Notes: generated from the letters alone by a model not told the origin. Shown: positions 1-8,221, counted from the stretch's first letter. The stretch: DNA of 64,000 nucleotides from Pedobacter heparinus DSM 2366 (GCF_000023825.1 NC_013061.1:2852001-2916000); one strand, 5' to 3'. Made by a program: numbers and translations.

Positions 1-183
1 TCCGTTAGAATGTCCATAGGTCAGGTTATCGGTAACCAGACTTTCCAGATCGGCCTTATTTCCGCTGATCATCGCTACGCGTAGTTTTTCAGTTAATTCT
101 GCAATTTTAGTTTCGTCCTTTGATTGTGCCGAAGCAAGTAAACTCATAATGGTAAATGTGATTAAAATGATGGTCTGTTTCAT
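1..183 (-). CDS. NTF2-like (DUF4440-type) exported protein, N-terminal part
   Basis: Only the first 61 codons are present; the gene runs off the left edge of the window. The ATG at 183 opens a hydrophobic segment (MKQTIILITFTIMSLLASAQ) that looks like a Sec signal peptide cleaved after ASA. The following residues, about 22-61, alternate charged helix and the pattern LVTDNLTYGHSNG, which I recognise from small SnoaL/NTF2-like proteins of the DUF4440 group. These are cone-shaped folds, often exported in Bacteroidota, with no settled role. An ATG seven bases upstream at 190 is out of frame. The family call rests on a short stretch. Confidence 0.6.
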   Translation of the reverse strand, partial: MKQTIILITFTIMSLLASAQSKDETKIAELTEKLRVAMISGNKADLESLVTDNLTYGHSNG

Positions 184-223
184 ATATCATATAGCTATGT
201 TCAACAGATAAATATATGGATAA

Positions 224-2365
224 TTAAGGTTTATAAACCAGGCCCATGTTATAAAACATAAATGCCCACCTGTCGGCCATTTCCTCAATCGCCTTGTCGG
301 TAGGCTTTCCTGCACCATGTCCGGCATTGGTCTGTATGCTGATCAGCACCGGGGCATCACCACCCTGGTCTTTTTGCAGGGTGGCCGCAAACTTAAAGGA
401 ATGCGCCGGTACTACCCTGTCGTCATGGTCTGCCGTAGTAACCAGCGTAGCCGGATATTTTACACCAGGTTTTAACGCATGTACGGGCGAATACTGATGT
501 AAATAGCTGAACATTTCTTTAGAATCTGCCGAAGTTCCGTAATCAAAGCTCCAGCCGGCACCCGCCGTAAACTTATGGTAGCGCAGCATATCCATTACCC
601 CCACTGCCGGAAAAGCCACTTTAAAAAGGTCCGGGCGCTGTGCCATAGTAGCACCCACCAGCAGGCCGCCGTTAGACCCGCCCATGCTGGCCAGATAAGC
701 TGCTGAAGTATATTTATGCCCAATCAGGTATTCGGCAGCCGCAATAAAATCATCAAATACATTTTGTTTCTGCAATTTGGTACCTGCCAGGTGCCATTTT
801 TCGCCATATTCGCCACCGCCCCTTAAATTGGCTACGGCATATATCCCGCCCTGGTCCAGTAAAATGATGTTCGAGGTACTGAAAAATGGGGTTAAACTGA
901 TGTTAAACCCTCCGTAGCCATACAATACCGTAGGGTTTTTACCATTCAAAACCAGCCCTTTTTTATAGGTAATGATCATCGGCACCTTAGTGCCGTCTTT
1001 TGAAGTATAGAATACCTGTCTGGATTCGTAGTTTTCAGGATTAAAATCCACACCTGATTTTTTATAAAGTTCCGACTTGCCGGTCGACACCGTATATTTA
1101 AAGATCGTAGCCGGATATACATAAGAGGTAAAGGTATAATAAAGTGCCGGTTCTTCTTTTTTACCAGAAAAACCACTGGCAGAACCAATACCCGGCAACT
1201 CAATCCGGTGTTCCAGCTTCCCGTCCATATTGTACTGCAAAACCAGTGATACAGCGTCTTTGATGTAATTGGCAAAGAGCTTGCCGCCACCGGCAGATGG
1301 CCGCAATACGTTTTCGGTCTCCTTAATCAGTTCCTTCCAGTTCTCTGGCTTTGGGTTGGCCGCGTCTACAGTAACAATGCGGCCATTGGCTGCATTTAAT
1401 TTGGTAAAAATATACAGTTTACTGCCTACATTATCGATGATGTTGTGGTCTTTGTCAAAATTATCCACCACGTTTACAATAGGCGCATCAGGAATGCTTA
1501 GGTCCTGAATGTACAGTTCATTGCCCGAAGTAGAGTTGGCGGCCGAGATCACCAGGTACCGTTCATCCTCTGTTAAACCGGCACCAACATACCGCCTTGG
1601 TGTTTTGCTGCCACCAAAGATCAGCTTATCTGCCGTTTGGGGCGTGCCCAGCTGATGGTAATACAGTTTATGCTGGTCGGTCATCCCCGAAAGCTGACTG
1701 CCATCCTTTGGTTTATCATAACTGCTGTAATAAAAGCCTTCATTCCCTTTCCAGGCTATTTCGGAAAACTTGACGTCAATCAAAGTATCCCCTACAACCG
1801 TTTTATCGGCCGCCTTCAACACCACCACCTTACGCCAGTCAGATCCGCCTTCCGACAGCTGGTAGGCCAGCATACTGCCATCTTTGGAAAAATTAATATC
1901 CGCCATTGAAGTCGTTGCATCTTTAGAAAAAATGTTCGGGTCCAGAAAAACCTCTGGCTCCCCATCCCCTTTCTGCCTGTACAGTACACTTTGGTTCTGC
2001 AGGCCTGTATTTTTATAAAAATAAGTATAGGCCCCTTCTTTAAAAGGCTGCGAATACTTTTCATAGTTCATCAGTTTGGTTAAACGGGTTTTGATCTGGT
2101 TGCGGTAAGAAATCTGGTCAATAAATTTACGGGTAACTGCATTCTGGGCATCTACCCATTGTTTGGTCTCTGCCGAGCGGTCATCTTCCAGCCACCTGTA
2201 AGGATCGGCTACTTCAGTACCAAAATAATTGTCTTTTATAGTTGTTTCTTTTGTCTCAGGATAAGTCATTCTGGTTTTTTGTGTAGTCTTGTTAAATTGA
2301 GCTTGCGTAACCAATGGCGATAAAAGGGCTAGCATAAGCAGGCTGTTTTTTATAATTTTTTTCAT
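224..2365 (-). CDS. Prolyl oligopeptidase, S9A family, exported
   Basis: Serine peptidase that cuts short peptides after proline (EC 3.4.21.26 type). The 713-residue length fits the family. Residues 1-22 form a signal peptide (MKKIIKNSLLMLALLSPLVTQA), so it acts outside the cytoplasm. An N-terminal segment with YPETKETTIKDNYFG and DPYRWLEDDRS is typical, followed by the beta-propeller (about 75-430) and an alpha/beta hydrolase domain. The nucleophile is Ser564 in GGSNGG, the acid Asp lies in DHDDRVVP near 649, and His683 lies in NAGHGAG. The YGYGGF motif before the catalytic domain supplies oxyanion-hole residues. It lies 17 nt after the stress-protein gene on the same strand, so the two may be co-transcribed. 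All key residues are present. Confidence 0.95.
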   Translation of the reverse strand: MKKIIKNSLLMLALLSPLVTQAQFNKTTQKTRMTYPETKETTIKDNYFGTEVADPYRWLEDDRSAETKQWVDAQNAVTRKFIDQISYRNQIKTRLTKLMNYEKYSQPFKEGAYTYFYKNTGLQNQSVLYRQKGDGEPEVFLDPNIFSKDATTSMADINFSKDGSMLAYQLSEGGSDWRKVVVLKAADKTVVGDTLIDVKFSEIAWKGNEGFYYSSYDKPKDGSQLSGMTDQHKLYYHQLGTPQTADKLIFGGSKTPRRYVGAGLTEDERYLVISAANSTSGNELYIQDLSIPDAPIVNVVDNFDKDHNIIDNVGSKLYIFTKLNAANGRIVTVDAANPKPENWKELIKETENVLRPSAGGGKLFANYIKDAVSLVLQYNMDGKLEHRIELPGIGSASGFSGKKEEPALYYTFTSYVYPATIFKYTVSTGKSELYKKSGVDFNPENYESRQVFYTSKDGTKVPMIITYKKGLVLNGKNPTVLYGYGGFNISLTPFFSTSNIILLDQGGIYAVANLRGGGEYGEKWHLAGTKLQKQNVFDDFIAAAEYLIGHKYTSAAYLASMGGSNGGLLVGATMAQRPDLFKVAFPAVGVMDMLRYHKFTAGAGWSFDYGTSADSKEMFSYLHQYSPVHALKPGVKYPATLVTTADHDDRVVPAHSFKFAATLQKDQGGDAPVLISIQTNAGHGAGKPTDKAIEEMADRWAFMFYNMGLVYKP

Positions 2366-2382
2366 GGTGTCGCATTAAATCA

Positions 2383-3201
2383 TTAGATAGGAATCGAAAG
2401 CAGCGGGATATGCAGCCCGGATGCCATCACCCTTGTTTTGCTTTTGTGTACCATAGAAGCCCAGAAACCATATTTTTTAGGTACCATAATCAGCATATCG
2501 GCACCAAATATCTCTATTTCTTTTTCAATTTCTTCTATTACCGCATTCGATTTCACATTTTTATAGTAATAGGCAATCCCTTCCAGCCCGTCATCTATGG
2601 CATTGGTGGCCAGTAAAGCGGGGCCTTCATTCCGCAGTTCTTCCAGGGTTTTATCTACATTAAAAACCTCTACTTCAGCAGCTAAGCTCAAAGCCAGTTC
2701 TTTGACATGTCCCAATACCCTTTCAGACACCCCATTCAGTACATCGCAGGCAAAAAGCACTTTTTTTGTCCCTTCAAATTTAGCACCAAGGGGCACAGCC
2801 AATACCGGAAACTTTAATTTCTTGATTGCCGAAGTAGTGGTATTTCCCCAAAGGTCCTGTTCAAGGGTCTTGGCCGTCATGCCCAACACCACCAGGCTGG
2901 CCTCGTATTTAACCAGCAGCTGCTTCAGTTCATCTTCTACAAAAGAAAATGCAGTTTCATGCCCTACTTCTATGTCATAATCCAATGAAAGTGTCAGGGC
3001 GCGTTCTATCAGTCTGATCTCGTTATCTGTCAGCAATCTCTGGATACTGGAAGCCGGTAAAAGGGTATTTGCCGCATGTATCGGGATCACGAAAGAATTA
3101 AAAAGGATCAGTCTTGCATTGCTGTGTCTGGCTATCGCCGCTGCATATTCTACAGCATTTTCTGCCACTTCCGAGAAATCTGTCGCTACAATTATGGTCA
3201 T
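2383..3201 (-). CDS. Universal stress protein, two tandem UspA domains
   Basis: A 272-residue cytoplasmic protein with two UspA folds in a row. The first starts at MTIIVATDFSEVAENAVEYA and runs to about 145. It contains VVLGMTAKTLEQDLWGNTT, a form of the G-x2-G-x9-G nucleotide-binding signature. The second half (about 150-272) starts VLFACDVLNG and is more diverged, ending in MASGLHIPLLSIPI. This tandem arrangement is the usual one in Sphingobacteriaceae. Such proteins bind ATP or other ligands and are induced by stress; no specific ligand can be read from the sequence. It lies upstream of the peptidase gene and 26 nt downstream of the DUF3050 gene, and the run 4004 to 224 may be one transcript. 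Confidence 0.88.
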   Translation of the reverse strand: MTIIVATDFSEVAENAVEYAAAIARHSNARLILFNSFVIPIHAANTLLPASSIQRLLTDNEIRLIERALTLSLDYDIEVGHETAFSFVEDELKQLLVKYEASLVVLGMTAKTLEQDLWGNTTTSAIKKLKFPVLAVPLGAKFEGTKKVLFACDVLNGVSERVLGHVKELALSLAAEVEVFNVDKTLEELRNEGPALLATNAIDDGLEGIAYYYKNVKSNAVIEEIEKEIEIFGADMLIMVPKKYGFWASMVHKSKTRVMASGLHIPLLSIPI

Positions 3202-3227
3202 TCGTACAAAATTTTATGCTTGTAAAG

Positions 3228-4004
3228 CTATATCTGGGCCAGAATGGCCTTGTAGGCACCATCCCAAAGTGCTATGCGTTTTTCAAGTGCCGCTATACTG
3301 GCCTGTTCCGCATCCTGCCAAAGGGCCACATCATCAGCACAAAGCTCGGCAGTCATGGCCAGGGCCAGGTAACTGTGGTGGTCGCCATCCACTTCTATAT
3401 GCCTGTCCAGGTAATATTTAAATAAAGACAGTTGTTCAGGAAATTTTTTATTCAGGTCGTTTACCATGGTCAGGAACATATTCGGGATCAGGTCTTCCCT
3501 TCCAAAAGTAAAGGTACTGGTCTGTAAATGGGCCGCATTGCTGTGGATGATCTTAAAAGTAAAATCAACAAACTCACGCGCAGGTTCCGGTGTTCCGGCA
3601 GCCTGATAAGCATTGGGCAGGTCTCCTGTTTTTTGAAGTGCATGGATAAATGTGTCAATGCCGCTGGTATCTGCACCGCATTGTGCCATGGCATCCAGGT
3701 ACATTTCAAAATGACTTTTGCGCTGGCCTGTACTGTCCACATCCGATTCTTCCCCCGCCACAATCTCGTTGATCAGGTAGCGGGTATTTGCCGAACCTAC
3801 CGGAAACCAGGGCACACTGGTACAGGTCAGGTTAATCTGCAAAGCTTTTAAAAGCGACATAAAGTCCCATACCGCGTATACGTGATATTCCATAAAGATC
3901 CTCAGGTCTTCCAGGCTGTTGATCACACTGTAAACCTTATGGTTTATAATCTGCTGTCTAAGGGGTTCGATGCGCTCCTGTATGCTTTTTAATGCTGCAC
4001 TCAT
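3228..4004 (-). CDS. DUF3050 family protein
   Basis: A 258-residue soluble protein whose N-terminal half (IQERIEPLRQQIINHKVYS, then FMEYHVYAVWDFMSLLKAL) matches the DUF3050 family, predicted to have a haem-oxygenase-like all-helical fold. Conserved His residues in EYHVYAVWDFM, DRHIEVDGDHHSYLA and neighbouring acidic residues could bind a metal, as in related helical oxygenases. That is inference from residue spacing only. The length is normal for the family and no signal peptide is visible. It has its own -7 promoter box just upstream and probably heads the transcript through the stress protein. The biochemical function is unknown. Confidence 0.8.
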   Translation of the reverse strand: MSAALKSIQERIEPLRQQIINHKVYSVINSLEDLRIFMEYHVYAVWDFMSLLKALQINLTCTSVPWFPVGSANTRYLINEIVAGEESDVDSTGQRKSHFEMYLDAMAQCGADTSGIDTFIHALQKTGDLPNAYQAAGTPEPAREFVDFTFKIIHSNAAHLQTSTFTFGREDLIPNMFLTMVNDLNKKFPEQLSLFKYYLDRHIEVDGDHHSYLALAMTAELCADDVALWQDAEQASIAALEKRIALWDGAYKAILAQI

Positions 4005-4027
4005 CTTGCTGTCGTATTAATTTGGCA

Positions 4028-4035
4028 CAAATGTA
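4028..4035 (-). promoter_or_regulatory. Bacteroidota -7 box for the DUF3050 gene
   Basis: Read on the minus strand this is TACATTTG, a perfect match to TAnnTTTG, placed 24 nt before the ATG at 4004. I could not find a clear TTTG -33 element at the expected 19-21 nt spacing, so only the proximal half of the promoter is supported. Confidence 0.45.
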
Positions 4036-4089
4036 ACCATACAGCATTATAATAGTTTAAGATTTTTGTCACATCTGAAACCAGCCGGT

Positions 4090-5250
4090 TTAAACGGCCA
4101 AAGCCATTCTTTTATTTCGGGCAATCAGCATCCAGGCAAATACGGCCCCGGTTAAGGCCATTAAGGTACCCACCCATACCGGAGAAGTATAATCATAGCC
4201 AGCTGCCAGGGGCAAACCACCTAAAAAGGCACCCAAAGCGTTGCCTATATTAAAACTGGCCTGGCTAACAGATGCAGCAAGCATCTCCGAGCCTTTGGCC
4301 GTTTTGATCATCAGCATCTGGATCGGTGCCGCCAGGGCAAAAGCCACCGCACCGGTAATGAAGGTCATGACCAGCGAAAGTACCTGATTGGTAGAAATAT
4401 AATGTACAATAAATAAGGTAACCGCCATGGCAATCAGCAAAGAAACAGAAGCTTTTGCCGGCGAAAACCTGTCGGCCAGCTTGCCCCCTATAAAGTTACC
4501 AACCAGCATACCCAGGCCGGCCAGTACCAGGATGTAAGTAATCGAATCGGCAGAAAAACCCGAAACATCGGTTAAAAGCGGGGCAATATAGCTGTACCAG
4601 GAAAACAGTCCTCCTGTACCTATGGCAATCATCAGGATAATGAGCCATGCTTCGGGCAGCTTAAAGAAACCCAGTTCTTTTTTCAGATCCCTGTCCTTGG
4701 TAGCAGGCAGTGCCGGCATCCATAATTTCAGACTCAAAAGGGTAATTAAGCCTACAACAACAATGATCACGAAAGTATAGCGCCAGGAATAATTGTGACC
4801 AATAAAAGTACCCAGCGGCACACCGATCACATTGGCAATGGTTAAACCGGCAAACATCAGCGATACGGCCGAAGCTTCTTTTCCTTTATCTGCAATGCGG
4901 CTGGCCACTACCGACCCTACTCCAAAAAAGGCACCATGCGGCAAACCCGCAAGTAAGCGGGCAATAAACATGGTGGTATAATCAGGAGAAAAAGCCGACA
5001 AAGCGTTAAAGGCCACAAACATCATCATCAGGGCCATCAATATCTTTTTTGGGGGATAGCTTCCTGCAATGGCCACCAGTAAAGGTGCACCGATAACCAC
5101 ACCCAGGGCATAAGCAGAAATGAGGTGCCCCGCCTGAGGGATGGTAATGGAGAGGTCTTTTGCAATATCGGGCAACAGGCCCATCATCACAAACTCTGTG
5201 ATGCCAATCCCCAGTCCGCCAAGGGTTAAAGTGAGTAAGCTTTTCTTCAT
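4090..5250 (-). CDS. MFS transporter, AraJ/YdhP-like drug-proton exporter
   Basis: Twelve-helix inner-membrane permease of 386 residues. I start it at MKKSLLTLTLGGLGIG (ATG 5250) rather than the longer frame at 5298, because the extra 16 residues are hydrophilic and cross the promoter region. The opening GIGITEFVMMGLLPDIAKDL and the motif RLLAGLPHGAFFGVGSVVAS are characteristic of the arabinose-efflux/chloramphenicol-resistance (DHA1) group. GKLADRFSP, about residue 250, is the second-half loop motif. It probably exports small amphiphilic compounds; the substrate cannot be inferred. It stands alone between genes of unrelated function, with a palindrome over its promoter that suggests control by a repressor encoded elsewhere. 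Confidence 0.88.
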   Translation of the reverse strand: MKKSLLTLTLGGLGIGITEFVMMGLLPDIAKDLSITIPQAGHLISAYALGVVIGAPLLVAIAGSYPPKKILMALMMMFVAFNALSAFSPDYTTMFIARLLAGLPHGAFFGVGSVVASRIADKGKEASAVSLMFAGLTIANVIGVPLGTFIGHNYSWRYTFVIIVVVGLITLLSLKLWMPALPATKDRDLKKELGFFKLPEAWLIILMIAIGTGGLFSWYSYIAPLLTDVSGFSADSITYILVLAGLGMLVGNFIGGKLADRFSPAKASVSLLIAMAVTLFIVHYISTNQVLSLVMTFITGAVAFALAAPIQMLMIKTAKGSEMLAASVSQASFNIGNALGAFLGGLPLAAGYDYTSPVWVGTLMALTGAVFAWMLIARNKRMALAV

Positions 5251-5253
5251 TTC

Positions 5254-5293
5254 TGTATCGTAGTTAGTGTAACAAATACACGATACAAAAGTA
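5254..5293 (-). promoter_or_regulatory. Promoter box and inverted repeat before the MFS gene
   Basis: On the minus strand a TACTTTTG box (5286-5293) fits the Bacteroidota -7 consensus. Overlapping and following it is an inverted repeat with 8-bp arms, TGTATCGT at 5254-5261 and ACGATACA at 5280-5287, and an inner GTGTA/TACAC pair. A palindrome covering the start of transcription is the usual place for a repressor operator. The cognate regulator is not in this window. Confidence 0.4.
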
Positions 5294-5352
5294 ACCAATA
5301 AAGCCGGCCCTTTTCGTCTTTAAAAGGTAATTTTTATCCGCTGATATTTATT

Positions 5353-5982
5353 TTATACCTGTCCTATATAAGTGCTTTTGGAAGTTTCCGAGCGGTCGGG
5401 AGATACAAATGAAATGTAAACCTCTGCTGGTTCTTCTATTAAATTTCCAGGCAGTAACATCAGTTCTTTTCCCTCCATTCGCTTCGCCACATATAACATG
5501 CTGATCGCCGCTTTTGACTCCGGAAAATAAGCCATCAGCAGGGCCTGATCAGATCCGTTCCCCCAGGAAAATCCATCCGTATCCCAGGTAAACGCTATTC
5601 CGGCAGCTATCCTGCTGGCCTCCGGATTTTCTGCAGGCAATAGTTCTCCTTCACTCAGTATTACATTTGGACAATCGATCTCTATGTCCGGATAATAACC
5701 TTTAAGTACATCTTTTTTATTATAAGCAATGGCCAGGTTGTAATAATTTTTAGTGCTGCCCTTTGCCGCTGAACTAAACCCAGCTTTTAAATAGCCTTTC
5801 ATCGTATGAAAAAAATTGTTGAGTACTTTCATACGCAATTCATTATCGAGTTGTTTTTCACTGGAACGTGTTCTTTTATGTCTCACCATCCTGGTCACGT
5901 TCTGTCCGTTCAGCACATAACTGGTGATATTGCCGGTAGTACCGGTTAGCGGCCCGTAAAGGCCATTTAATAATTTACCCAT
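5353..5982 (-). CDS. DUF6266 family protein
   Basis: A 209-residue protein of the DUF6266 family, which I know mainly from Pedobacter and relatives, often in several copies per genome. The N-terminus MGKLLNGLYGPLTGTTGN and the following RHKRTRSSEKQLDNE are the family hallmarks. The middle has the aromatic pattern KNYYNLAIAYN, and the C-terminal half is beta-rich and ends in DRSETSKSTYIGQV. It has no signal peptide or membrane segment. Function is unknown; I do not assign one. On its upstream side lies an unusual 11-bp periodic repeat. A TATCTTTA sequence at 6015-6022 (minus strand) is a near match to a -7 promoter box. Confidence 0.78.
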   Translation of the reverse strand: MGKLLNGLYGPLTGTTGNITSYVLNGQNVTRMVRHKRTRSSEKQLDNELRMKVLNNFFHTMKGYLKAGFSSAAKGSTKNYYNLAIAYNKKDVLKGYYPDIEIDCPNVILSEGELLPAENPEASRIAAGIAFTWDTDGFSWGNGSDQALLMAYFPESKAAISMLYVAKRMEGKELMLLPGNLIEEPAEVYISFVSPDRSETSKSTYIGQV

Positions 5983-6070
5983 AATCAGTTTTTTAGCAAT
6001 TTTTGTTAGTTAAGTAAAGATAATCAATGCTTTACACATCATCACTATCTGCAGATCATTATTTTAAAAC

Positions 6071-6180
6071 ATTTTTTAAACATTTTTAGATCATTTTTAA
6101 ATCTTAGTTAGGTCAAATCGACCTAGCAAGGACCTAGTAACGTCCTATTAAGGTCCTAGTAATGTTCTAAAAATATATAG
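6071..6180. repeat. Ten-unit 11-bp periodic repeat in the DUF6266-YtxH intergenic gap
   Basis: The 307-nt gap between 5982 and 6290 holds no gene. Its core is a run of degenerate 11-mers in one register. The first three, at 6071, 6082 and 6093, are A/T-rich forms such as ATTTTTAAATC. A later block from 6115 carries CCTA-type ends: AAATCGACCTA, GCAAGGACCTA, GTAACGTCCTA, TTAAGGTCCTA, GTAATGTTCTA. The drift is gradual, so it reads as an old slipped tandem array or as phased protein-binding half-sites, one per helical turn. The flanks (6181-6289) are AT-rich and I see nothing else in them except the start-site region of the YtxH gene. Confidence 0.7.
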
Positions 6181-6289
6181 AGCAGGAAAAACACTTTCTT
6201 CTTCTTTTAAAGCACTAATAAAAAGAAAATTAAAACAAAGTCCCCCTTATAACCGTTTATACTCTGATAATCAATTACAGGAGTGCATT

Positions 6290-6694
6290 ATGAATTATAA
6301 GAAACTAATAACAGACCGCTTTTCAGGCATACCGCACAGACCGACAGATACTACAGGAGCAGTGATCGCTTTGCTGACGGGACTGGCAGTTGGGGCGGTG
6401 CTGGGTGTATTGTTTGCACCGGAGAGTGGAAAAAAGACCAGGGAAAGAATTTCCGACAAGGCTTTGGATTTAACAGATAACCTTAAAGATGGTTATCAAT
6501 CGGTAAAAGACAGGATATCGGCCGGTAAAGATGATATTGTAGGTTTAAAAGACCGGGTTGTAGACAATGTAAAAAACAAGGCAAACGCCGTTTCGCAGGA
6601 ATTTAAAGAGTTCAAAGATGCGGAAACAGAAAAAGTAAAATCAGGTGTAAAACAGGCAGCTGATAATGCCAATGATACCATTCAGGACATTTAG
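6290..6694 (+). CDS. YtxH domain protein (gas-vesicle-like stress protein)
   Basis: A 134-residue protein with one membrane segment at about residues 24-43 (AVIALLTGLAVGAVLGVLFA) followed by PESGKKTRERI, the YtxH signature. The rest (about 50-134) is a long charged amphipathic helix with repeated K/D pairs (DNLKDGYQSVKDRISAGKDD), likely a coiled coil. Members are general-stress proteins of unknown mechanism that sit in the membrane with the tail in the cytoplasm. A good AGGAG Shine-Dalgarno at 6279-6283, six bases before the ATG, is unusual for this phylum and fixes the start. It is transcribed convergently with the following MFS gene. Confidence 0.85.
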   Translation: MNYKKLITDRFSGIPHRPTDTTGAVIALLTGLAVGAVLGVLFAPESGKKTRERISDKALDLTDNLKDGYQSVKDRISAGKDDIVGLKDRVVDNVKNKANAVSQEFKEFKDAETEKVKSGVKQAADNANDTIQDI

Positions 6695-6749
6695 TAGCCT
6701 ATAAACCGTATAAGTACAAATGGAACAGCCGGCTTTTTCCGGTTCAGCG

Positions 6750-6793
6750 AAGGCTTTCAGCTCAATGGCTTAACGCTTTGATCTGAAAGCCTT
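6750..6793. terminator. Convergent terminator hairpin between YtxH and MFS genes
   Basis: Perfect 11-bp arms, AAGGCTTTCAG (6750-6760) and CTGAAAGCCTT (6783-6793), enclose 22 nt. The left arm includes the stop of the minus-strand MFS gene. A smaller CCGG/CCGG hairpin lies just before it at 6729-6742. No long U-tract follows, so efficiency is uncertain. Confidence 0.4.
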
Positions 6794-7920
6794 TGGTGTT
6801 TAAAAAATAGCTGTGTAATGGGGATCAGCAATATCCCGCACAGGGCAAAAATGACAAAAGACACCCTTAAATTGAAGGCATGGGCCAGATAGCCAATTAA
6901 AGGCGGGCCAAGCAACATCCCCGTAATGGAATAGGTGGCAATGATGGATATGGCCATACCTGCCGAATATTTTTTTGAAGCACCGGCCAGGGCGTAAGAC
7001 ATCGGGATTACAGCCGCGGTACCAAAACCTACCAGCGAAAAGCCGACCATAGCCGTCCAGAAATACGGAAAAATAATGGCCAGACAAATGCCCGAAACAA
7101 TACAGCTTGCGCTCATGATATAGGTTTTTGGCATGCCAAAGCGTGCCACAATGAAATCGGATAAAAATCTGGAAGTGGCCATAAAGGTCATGAAGATCAG
7201 GTAACCATAGGTAAAGATCTCTACTTTTATAATTTCCTGGAAATAGATACCGCTCCAGTCGAACATCCCCCCTTCACAGATGGCACAAAGGAAAACCACC
7301 AGGCCCAGGTAAAAAATATAGGGATCTGGCTTGCTCAAAATGAGCTTGTTACCGGTTTCGGAGCGGTCTCCCTTCAGCAAATACTGGTAAGCATATAGGC
7401 TAAGCGACAGCATCACAATGGCTACAGCCGTAAAATGAATCTGGATGGGTACATTGAAACTGAGCAAAAGTGTAGACAGCAGGATTCCTGCTATGCCACC
7501 CATGCTCCAGTAACCATGAAAAGAACCCATGATCTTTTTATCGAAACGCTTTTGCAGGGTTAAGGCCTGGGTGTTTACAGAAATATTAAAGATACGGGTG
7601 GTAAAGGCAAATACCACTACGGCCAAAACCAGGCTTAAGGTATTGTGTGCAAAACCAATAAGCGTAAGCGCCAGCATGTTGAGTCCGTAGCCCAGCGTTA
7701 AAGGTCCGCGGCTGTTGTATTTGGACACCAGCCAGCCCGAAATGGGCAGGCCCAGCAGGGAACCTATGGGCAGGGCCAGCAATATACTGCCCAGCTCGGC
7801 CTCATTGAAACCAAAAGTAGTTTTAATGGTCGGGATCCGCGAAGCCCAGGTAGAAAAACTTAAGCCCGACATAAAGAAAAACAGACTTAAAAAGAAACGA
7901 TGTTTTGTGTTAGAGATCAT
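6757..7920 (-). CDS. MFS transporter, YbjJ/MosC-like
   Basis: Inner-membrane permease of 387 residues with about twelve hydrophobic segments. The N-terminal pattern FFFMSGLSFSTWASRIPTI and FGFNEAELGSILLALPIGSL matches the YbjJ/MosC branch of the major facilitator superfamily, and GSFHGYWSMGGIAG follows at about 130-145. MosC was linked to rhizopine metabolism and YbjJ has no firm substrate, so none is assigned. No neighbour suggests one: the thiamine operon upstream is divergent. It could be a precursor permease, but it lacks its own TPP element. A -7 promoter box lies just upstream. Confidence 0.82.
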   Translation of the reverse strand: MISNTKHRFFLSLFFFMSGLSFSTWASRIPTIKTTFGFNEAELGSILLALPIGSLLGLPISGWLVSKYNSRGPLTLGYGLNMLALTLIGFAHNTLSLVLAVVVFAFTTRIFNISVNTQALTLQKRFDKKIMGSFHGYWSMGGIAGILLSTLLLSFNVPIQIHFTAVAIVMLSLSLYAYQYLLKGDRSETGNKLILSKPDPYIFYLGLVVFLCAICEGGMFDWSGIYFQEIIKVEIFTYGYLIFMTFMATSRFLSDFIVARFGMPKTYIMSASCIVSGICLAIIFPYFWTAMVGFSLVGFGTAAVIPMSYALAGASKKYSAGMAISIIATYSITGMLLGPPLIGYLAHAFNLRVSFVIFALCGILLIPITQLFFKHQRLSDQSVKPLS

Positions 7921-7937
7921 TGCATAGGTTTGCGCTG

Positions 7938-7945
7938 CAAATTTA
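7938..7945 (-). promoter_or_regulatory. Bacteroidota -7 box for the YbjJ-like gene
   Basis: Minus-strand TAAATTTG matches TAnnTTTG and lies 17 nt before the ATG at 7920, implying a very short leader. No clear -33 TTTG was found. The 301-nt gap 7921-8221 otherwise holds only the thiamine promoter, riboswitch and terminator. Confidence 0.4.
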
Positions 7946-8029
7946 GCAATTCCTTTGGTTGTTATGACCCGCTTTTATTAAAATAGTGTAAGAATTGCAC
8001 TTTGCAAATAAATATAAAATTGGCATTGA

Positions 8030-8060
8030 TTTGCGTTTTATAAAAAATAAACTAGCTTTA
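8030..8060 (+). promoter_or_regulatory. Promoter of the thiamine operon
   Basis: TTTG at 8030-8033 and TAGCTTTA at 8053-8060 are separated by 19 nt, the Bacteroidota TTTG-N19-TAnnTTTG layout with one mismatch in the last base. The predicted start, a few bases downstream, falls at the 5' edge of the TPP riboswitch, which supports the assignment. Confidence 0.6.
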
Positions 8061-8066
8061 CAAAAA

Positions 8067-8137
8067 ACTTTAGGGGTGCCTTGCGCTGAGATATACCCTT
8101 TGAACCTGATGCAGTTAGTACTGCCGAAGGGAAAAGT
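8067..8137 (+). promoter_or_regulatory. TPP riboswitch (THI element)
   Basis: The thi-box core is plain to see: GGGGTGCC (8073-8080), GCGCTGAGA (8083-8091), ACCCTTTGAACCTGAT (8095-8110), then CAG-TTAGTACTG and CGAAGGGA (8125-8132). ACTT at 8067 pairs with AAGT at 8134-8137 to close helix P1. In the known family, thiamine pyrophosphate binding stabilises P1 and lowers expression. Here a terminator hairpin follows within two bases, so control is probably by premature termination of the eight-gene thiamine operon. Confidence 0.95.
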
Positions 8138-8138
8138 A

Positions 8139-8164
8139 AGAGCAACCCTCTTGTTGTTCTTTTT
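8139..8164 (+). terminator. Intrinsic terminator of the TPP riboswitch
   Basis: AGAGCAAC (8139-8146) pairs with GTTGTTCT (8153-8160), eight pairs including one G-U, around a CCTCTT loop and followed directly by TTTT. Its position right after P1 makes it the likely expression platform. Confidence 0.75.
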
Positions 8165-8221
8165 CCATTCCTGTAATGGGCTATTCCTGGAGTTTTTAAT
8201 TGAACAAAAAATTAAAAACTT

